The notes under the pieces: generated by a model
What the model saw: only the letters and a program-made list of their open reading frames with translations
Told to the model about the DNA's origin: nothing
The model's database searches: none
Position numbers and translations under genes: made by a program
Source of the DNA: Euryodendron excelsum
Lineage: Eukaryota > Streptophyta > Magnoliopsida > Ericales > Pentaphylacaceae
NCBI GenBank assembly: GCA_033060915.1
Contig: CM065382.1
Coordinates: forward strand, 3,761,001 to 3,825,000
Length of the DNA: 64,000 bases
Direction of reading: 5' to 3'
Shown here: piece by piece, positions 59,273 through 64,000 of the stretch
How positions within the stretch are numbered: position 1 is the stretch's first letter
Layout: the number at the start of each line of letters is the position of its first letter

Positions 59273-59640
59273 GTACCGAATAGTACATCGGCAGCAAAGA
59301 CTCTATCGGCCGAACACTTCTAACAGTCGCTCCAGTTATGTTCTAGACGAATCACTCTCTCGTGCTCTCTCGTTCTCCACCTCATTTGATCTTATTCTGA
59401 ACTGAATCCCTCACTGTAATAACACAACGGCTGCAACGACTCCACCAAACGACGAGCAACTGCTCCAGCCCTAATTTTCTTTGGATCCCTCTCTTATTCT
59501 AGATGAATCACACAGCACCCCTTCCAATGTGAACTCTAGCTGGCAATTCACGATGTACCCCTAACCAGCTTTGTTCTCTCTTTGCTGTTATCATAAATGA
59601 AAGAAATGGTTGTTGTTTTACTAGAATAATGACTTCTCGT
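59021..59640. other. CACTA-like end and leader-like sequence
   Basis: CACTACAACATATTTGCCC at 59021 starts exactly where homology to the BBE3 flank ends, as a CACTA-type end would. The matching right end was not found. After the CT microsatellite, 59270-59640 is mixed sequence without a supported ORF. Confidence 0.4.
59214..59266. repeat. (CT)n microsatellite
   Basis: About 26 uninterrupted CT repeats. Confidence 0.9.
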
Positions 59641-59860
59641 CTCAATTTTCGTACTTGAAGGGTTTCAAGAATCTTATCTTCTATTTATAAGATTATGGAT
59701 TATACTCAGAAACTGTAATCTCTAAGCCCAAACTAGCACTTGATTAGTCGAGCTTTAGTTGTTAATTTAGCAGTTAACTCCCAAAATGTACTAAACTATT
59801 TTGTGCGTGTTTTGCAGGAATCAAAGGTTAAAATGAGGCAAATGAGCAAAAATCAAGAGG

Positions 59861-60140
59861 ACTAATCGATCAGCCATTCGATCTCATTAACCGTTTGATT
59901 GGCCGTTCGAATCGCAATATGGACCATTCGATCGGTGATGTCGGAAATACCTCCGTTCAAGCTTCTACAGCATCATCCCTCCACTTAAGAGTCAAAACTT
60001 CAGAGGGGGAGTTTTATCGATCAATCGGACGTTTAATCGGTGACATCAAAAATAGCCTCTGCACCAAAATTGATCAAAACTTTTGATCGCCATGGACCTT
60101 TCGATCGGCCGTTCGATCGCATTTTGACCGTTTGATAGGT
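59861..60140 (+). promoter_or_regulatory. palindrome array, ATCGAT/TTCGAT type
   Basis: Sites such as ACCATTCGATCGGT (59923-59936) and CCGTTCGATCGC (60109-60120). First-group centres: 59867.5, 59879.5, 59896.5, 59908.5, 59929.5 (spacings 12, 17, 12, 21). Second group: 60018.5, 60034.5, 60102.5, 60114.5, 60133.5. A TATAAAA box follows at 60159-60165. Confidence 0.6.
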
Positions 60141-61159
60141 TGATACAGAATTTGTAGATATAAAAGCTGTGTGCAGGTACCAAGAGGACATTCGATGATT
60201 CTAGATCTTGGAGCAGTTCTAGGGCATTTTTGGGGGGATTTTGTAAGGTTTAACTAGTTTTCATTGTTGTTTTGTCCTATTGTTCATTATTCTCTTGTGT
60301 ATTGTTGTTAATCACTCTCTTTATATTGAAGTTCAAGTTTCTCTCATTTTCTTGTCACTTTTTCTCATTTTCTTGGCACTTTCCTTCACTTTCTTGGTAA
60401 CCAAACACTAGTTTTCCATTGCTTAATACCATATTTACATTCGTTTATGCTTTGTCTCATGGATTCAAGTAGCTAAACATATCTTGGATGTAATTGTGAA
60501 AATCTACCAAGAATCTTCAAGAGTTTCAATGGGGTTATATGAATTTCAAAGCTTTATTTCTAGATTTCTATAGTTCTATTTGGTTGAGTGTTAGATTTAT
60601 TTGAAAACTTAGATTCATAACCCGTTTTGATAATATTTATTCACAACTCACTACTTGGTATAGATATTGCACATTTCTAAGGTTTGTTTCTATGATTCTA
60701 CTTATTGGTTTCATCTCTACACTCAACTAAATATGAACTCAAGGTTTTATGGTCAAAATATTCCGAATCAAGAATCTATGGAGTGATTCATGATTTGAGT
60801 TATAAAACCCTCTATTGAAACTCTTGTTGTGAATTGATGGATTAAATCAATCATATCCAAGCTTTTCCTTAATTGCACACAAACTAGATTTAATTGTTTT
60901 CCTTAAATATTAATTGCTTGCATTGGTTAAGAACAATCATCATCTAAAATAACAAGTTTTCGGTCTCTTTTACATCACAAAACCCCATTTGCAATTAATA
61001 GTTAATGTCTAGTGCTAGTTGAGCATTGATGCTATATTTTCACAATTCTCTTAGGAGAGAATGATACCGGATTACTAGTTTATACTTCATCGCGAACCCC
61101 ATACTCTTACGGGGTAACTAACTCCAATTGTAGGACACTTTTGGAAGAGTGTCAAGTTT

Positions 61160-61177
61160 TGGTGCCATTGCTAAGGA
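61160..61177 (+). other. primer binding site, tRNA-Asp-like
   Basis: TGGTGCCATTGCTAAGGA just after the LTR end; it differs by a few bases from the common Athila site TGGCGCCGTTGCCGGGGA. A further decayed version is at 30421. Confidence 0.55.
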
Positions 61178-61587
61178 ATTCGTAGGCATAAAGCTACATT
61201 GGACAGATGCGAAGGATTGTAAATTGAAAAAAAAAATCAAGAAAAGTGTGAATTTCGTCACCACTTACAACGGAAGCATCTACGAGCTTTAGGCCCAAGT
61301 ACATTCTAATTTCCCTTAAAGTGTTTTGTTTTTCTAAGGTTGTTTTTATTTCTTCTTTTTCTAGTTTCTTTTATTTGTTGTAGTATAATTGCATTACATC
61401 TTGTTAAGATTCTTTCCCTCTTCGGGAGTTATTTAGAGGAGATAGGTTTGTGTGCTCAAAGTGCAAATTGGTGGTATAATTTATGCATGTGAAGATTGGA
61501 GGAACGAGTTTGAATTGAGAAAAAGTCATGGTCCGACCTAGGGAATTGCGTATGATGTGCTAAACCACCCTAACGGTCCAACCGTAT

Positions 61588-62223
61588 GTGTGCATTCATT
61601 CTTGCATGTCATTTTTCACTAAGGACATACACCATCGTCTTGTGAGAATTGAGAGCATAGACACATCTTCACCAACACCTAGTGTACCATTGGTGGTCGA
61701 CCAAGGTTTTATCCCCATGGCGAATCTTAATGAAAGAGGTTTACTAAATGTCTTTCACCCAAACCCCAATGTTCAACCCAATCCACCAATTCAACCCAAC
61801 GTGGAGGGTAATAAGGAGCTTGAGAGAAGGAACAACCATGGCGACGTGGCGGTTCCCCCTCAACGAACTCTAAAGGATTCCCTAAATCCACTAAGACAAA
61901 CACCAACATCATGCATCGTTTTCCCACCCCACCACAACACTCCAAACATTAGGTCGGGAATGATGTAAATGTTGCCTCAATTCCATGGAATGGATTTAGA
62001 ACAACCTTACATTTTTCTTAAGGAATATGAGGATGCTTGTTCGATTGCAATGGACAGCTATTGTCCAAAGGAAGTATTCTTGTTGAAACTCTTCCCATTT
62101 TGTTTGAAAGACAAGGCAAAACTTTGGTTTAACTCATTGCGGCCTATGTCTATTCACTCTTGGACTACTCTTCAAGGGGAATTTTTGAGTAAATTTTTCC
62201 TTGAAATTGAACCGAAGCCATAA
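61588..62223 (+). pseudogene. Ty3/gypsy gag (Athila-like), broken
   Basis: Two open stretches in one frame, 61588-61968 and 61969-62223, separated by a single TAA at 61966-61968. The second carries the retrotransposon gag signature (FHGMDLEQPYIFLKEYEDAC, then LKLFPFCLKDKAKLWFNSL), very close in style to Athila gag. The frame stops again at 62221-62223 in the expected middle of the domain. No zinc knuckle is seen. The start is not certain. Confidence 0.75.
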
Positions 62224-62321
62224 GGAGGCAAATCTCTCAGTTTCTACTATGTTGGGGGAAACTTTCTTTCAATGTTGGTAGAGGTTCAAAAACCTCTTAA
62301 ATTCTTGTCTTTACCGCGGTT

Positions 62322-62537
62322 TTGTCGATTGACATATCATCAATACATTTGCAGAAAGTTTTATTATATGATTCCCAGTTGCATTTGTTTTCAAGAAAAT
62401 TGCAAAGTAAGTGGGCCAGACAGTACCTTGTGAAAGTAATGTTCTCCCATGGTGTTGTTGAGGTGCAAAGTCTCACGAACGACTCGGCATTTAAAGTGAA
62501 TGGTCAGCAATTAAAGTCGTATTTTGACTCATTCTAA
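62322..62537 (+). pseudogene. integrase C-terminal tail, fused after gag
   Basis: From about 62390 the frame reads KLQSKWARQYLVKVMF, then HGVVEV and FKVNGQQLKSYF, the pattern that closes gypsy integrases of this lineage (a small barrel domain followed by FKVNGQRLKxY). It lies only about 100 bp after the gag remnant, so everything between is deleted. The first 20 or so residues of the open frame belong to the junction. Confidence 0.65.
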
Positions 62538-62855
62538 GGAGAGCTAGATTGTGTGGATCTCATTGATCCACCGTCTTTTGTTTGACATTTGGCAGGTCAT
62601 GTTCTGTAGTTAGGAGTAGTTTTTCTCTTCTCCTTTTTATAGGTTTGTTTTTCTTTTCTTTTTGTAGATTAGGTGTGTTCATTCGTGTTCCCGACAATCC
62701 CGCCCGCCCCGTTGTTCTTTTTCTCATCCATGGTTCTCATGCCTTAAGGTCATGGCATGATTTTAGTTTTGGGGGGGTGGGGGGAGGGGATCACCATTTG
62801 CATGATGCTGTGAAAATTTTTGAAATTTTCTGTAGAGATTTAGAATAACTGCTTG

Positions 62856-63082
62856 ACCAATCGATCAGTCCACTAAACCGATCGAACAGCCGATCGATCG
62901 TAAAATAAATGATCGAATGCCTGATCGATTGGTGACGGCATCTGATCGATGAGGCCTATGTAAATTTATTACCGCACCGATCGAAAGGAAGCGGTATCGA
63001 TCGGTCGACCGTTCGATCAGTGGCGCTTCATTTCAATCAATGCACAGGACGATCAATCGGTTTAATGACCCGATCAATCGGT
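62856..63082 (+). promoter_or_regulatory. second palindrome array, ATCGAT type, with TATA box
   Basis: Centres at 62862.5, 62883.5, 62895.5, 62914.5, 62926.5, 62947.5 (spacings 21, 12, 19, 12, 21), then 62982.5, 62998.5, 63014.5, 63054.5 and 63075.5. TATATAAA at 63096-63103 follows 21 bp after the last site. The motif (CCGATCGATCGG type) is that of the LTR array at 59861, but the flanking sequence is different. Confidence 0.6.
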
Positions 63083-63105
63083 CAGGGTAGTTGTCTATAT
63101 AAACC

Positions 63106-64000
63106 AAATTTTCACCGCTCTTTTGTGTTCGATCGCGAGAGAAAGAGAGTTTTTTGCAGCCTATTCACACACCAGCGTAGCGAGGCCTTGCCAGCTCACT
63201 TTGGTAGACCCCACTTGATCTTTTCAAGGTTTTCTGCCCTACAAGAGGTATTTCTTCCACTGATCTTCGTGTGTTCTTCCATTTCTAGCTTTACTTAGCC
63301 TAGTTAGAGGTAGAGGGTCGGGACTAGGATTATTGAGGGTGTGGCATCTAGGGAGGGGACCTCTGAGGCACGGGCTTGGTTCCAACAACTTTACCAAGAG
63401 CTAGCTGGGAGAGAGAGAGAGAGGGTGAGTATGATTCTACTCATTTTCGGGGTAGAGAGTAGGAGCAACAGTTTGGTCGATTATGGAGCACCCTTAAGGT
63501 AGTGGTGGAAAGGCATTGGCTTGTGGTTCAATTCGATAGGGAGCCATACCTTTGGCTTAAGCCATTAACCCAGCGCCAGTGGTTAGGATTTGCTGGATTT
63601 AGAGGCCAGTACTCAGCCACTCTCGTGGTAGAGTTCATGGCCAATATAGCGTCGGACTTCACTACCAGCGATAGACATATTATTTGGTCCTGGGTTTGGG
63701 GTGTTGAGATTGTTATCACCCCGGACTCCTTTGCTGAGCAATTCGATCTACCGAGGGTTGCGAACCCTCAGTTCTCGTTTAACAAGGATCACTTGCCATC
63801 TTATGAGGAGATATGAGTAGAGATTCTAGCACCGGGATCGACCTGGGATTCTTTCTAGGTCAAGATTAGACATATTGCCACCCGATACCACCCACTTTTC
63901 CTCTGGACTTGCTATTCAGTTTTTCCATTGGGGAGGACGGTGGAGTGTAGTAGGCTGTGGGGTAGTTGATGTGGGCAATTGGGATGGGCAACTCTATTAA
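63106..64000 (+). pseudogene. leader and degenerate retroelement ORF, cut by window end
   Basis: After the TATA box comes a leader of about 240 bp, then a frame with WFQQLYQELAGRERE near 63375-63420. The longest open part is 63463-63816, with a stop at 63460-63462 just before it. It contains LVVEFMANIASDFTT, then WVWGVEIVITPDSFAEQF, similar in style to the ORFs of unknown function found with Athila-type elements. Not a recognisable host gene. It may be an env-like or accessory ORF of the element to the left, or the start of another element. Confidence 0.4.

Larger units (their letters stand above)
59640..62850 (+). mobile_element. internally deleted Athila-like element
   Basis: LTR (start uncertain, about 59640) to about 61154, primer site TGGTGCCATTGC at 61160 (a decayed tRNA-Asp type), gag, then directly the last part of integrase, then the 3' internal block and a G-rich tract at 62771-62790. 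Protease, RT, RNase H and most of integrase are missing, so it is a deletion derivative. Confidence 0.65.

Overview
This is plant nuclear DNA, most likely from a eudicot. It is AT-rich, holds only four convincing host genes in 64 kb, and is otherwise filled with LTR retrotransposons (Ty1/copia, Ty3/gypsy of Athila-like and Tat-like type), MITE-like foldback repeats and CACTA-like termini. I cannot name the species.

The host genes are four intronless berberine-bridge-enzyme-like (BBE-like) FAD oxidases of 529-531 residues: BBE1 (3520-5115, minus), BBE2 (34895-36490, minus), BBE3 (46813-48402, plus) and BBE4 (55069-56658, plus). BBE1/BBE2 differ at 6 residues and BBE3/BBE4 at 6 residues, so there are two recent pairs. 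BBE2 and BBE3 are head to head. All four keep a signal peptide, both covalent flavin attachment residues, the NYRDLD tyrosine and a valine gatekeeper that predicts reaction with oxygen. All share the same TATA box about 54 bp before the ATG. Their substrate cannot be read from sequence.

Layout: 1-2875, decayed copia element on the minus strand ending in an LTR; 2876-7381, BBE1 unit; 7382-7775, the other end of a copia element with the same target duplication; 7776-14481, chimeric Athila-like non-autonomous element; 14482-19609, intergenic repeats of the BBE cluster (promoter-module copies, MITEs, inverted repeats); 19610-34178, a retrotransposon nest three insertions deep, including a 6.4-kb Tat-like solo LTR with a CATGC target duplication; 34179-37562, BBE2 unit; 37966-39434, solo LTR that is the duplicate of 13014-14481; 39435-46758, intergenic repeats duplicating 14482-18850; 46759-50480, BBE3 unit; 50481-53700, MITE/CACTA debris; 53700-59018, BBE4 unit; 59021-64000, CACTA-like end, microsatellite and an internally deleted Athila-like element followed by a promoter-like array and a degenerate ORF.

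The most unusual signal is in the LTRs. At least nine separate sites carry arrays of short motifs, mostly palindromic (central six bases TACGTA, TTCGAA, ATCGAT or, in one family, a CAATTG unit). The motif differs between element lineages, but the spacing keeps returning to about 20-22 bp and 11-12 bp, i.e. two turns or one turn of the helix, and most arrays sit just upstream of the LTR TATA box. This looks like a conserved spacing grammar with a rapidly changing word, a candidate for an undescribed LTR enhancer system. A second signal is a hairpin at the LTR terminus whose stem changes on both sides together. All counts were made by eye.
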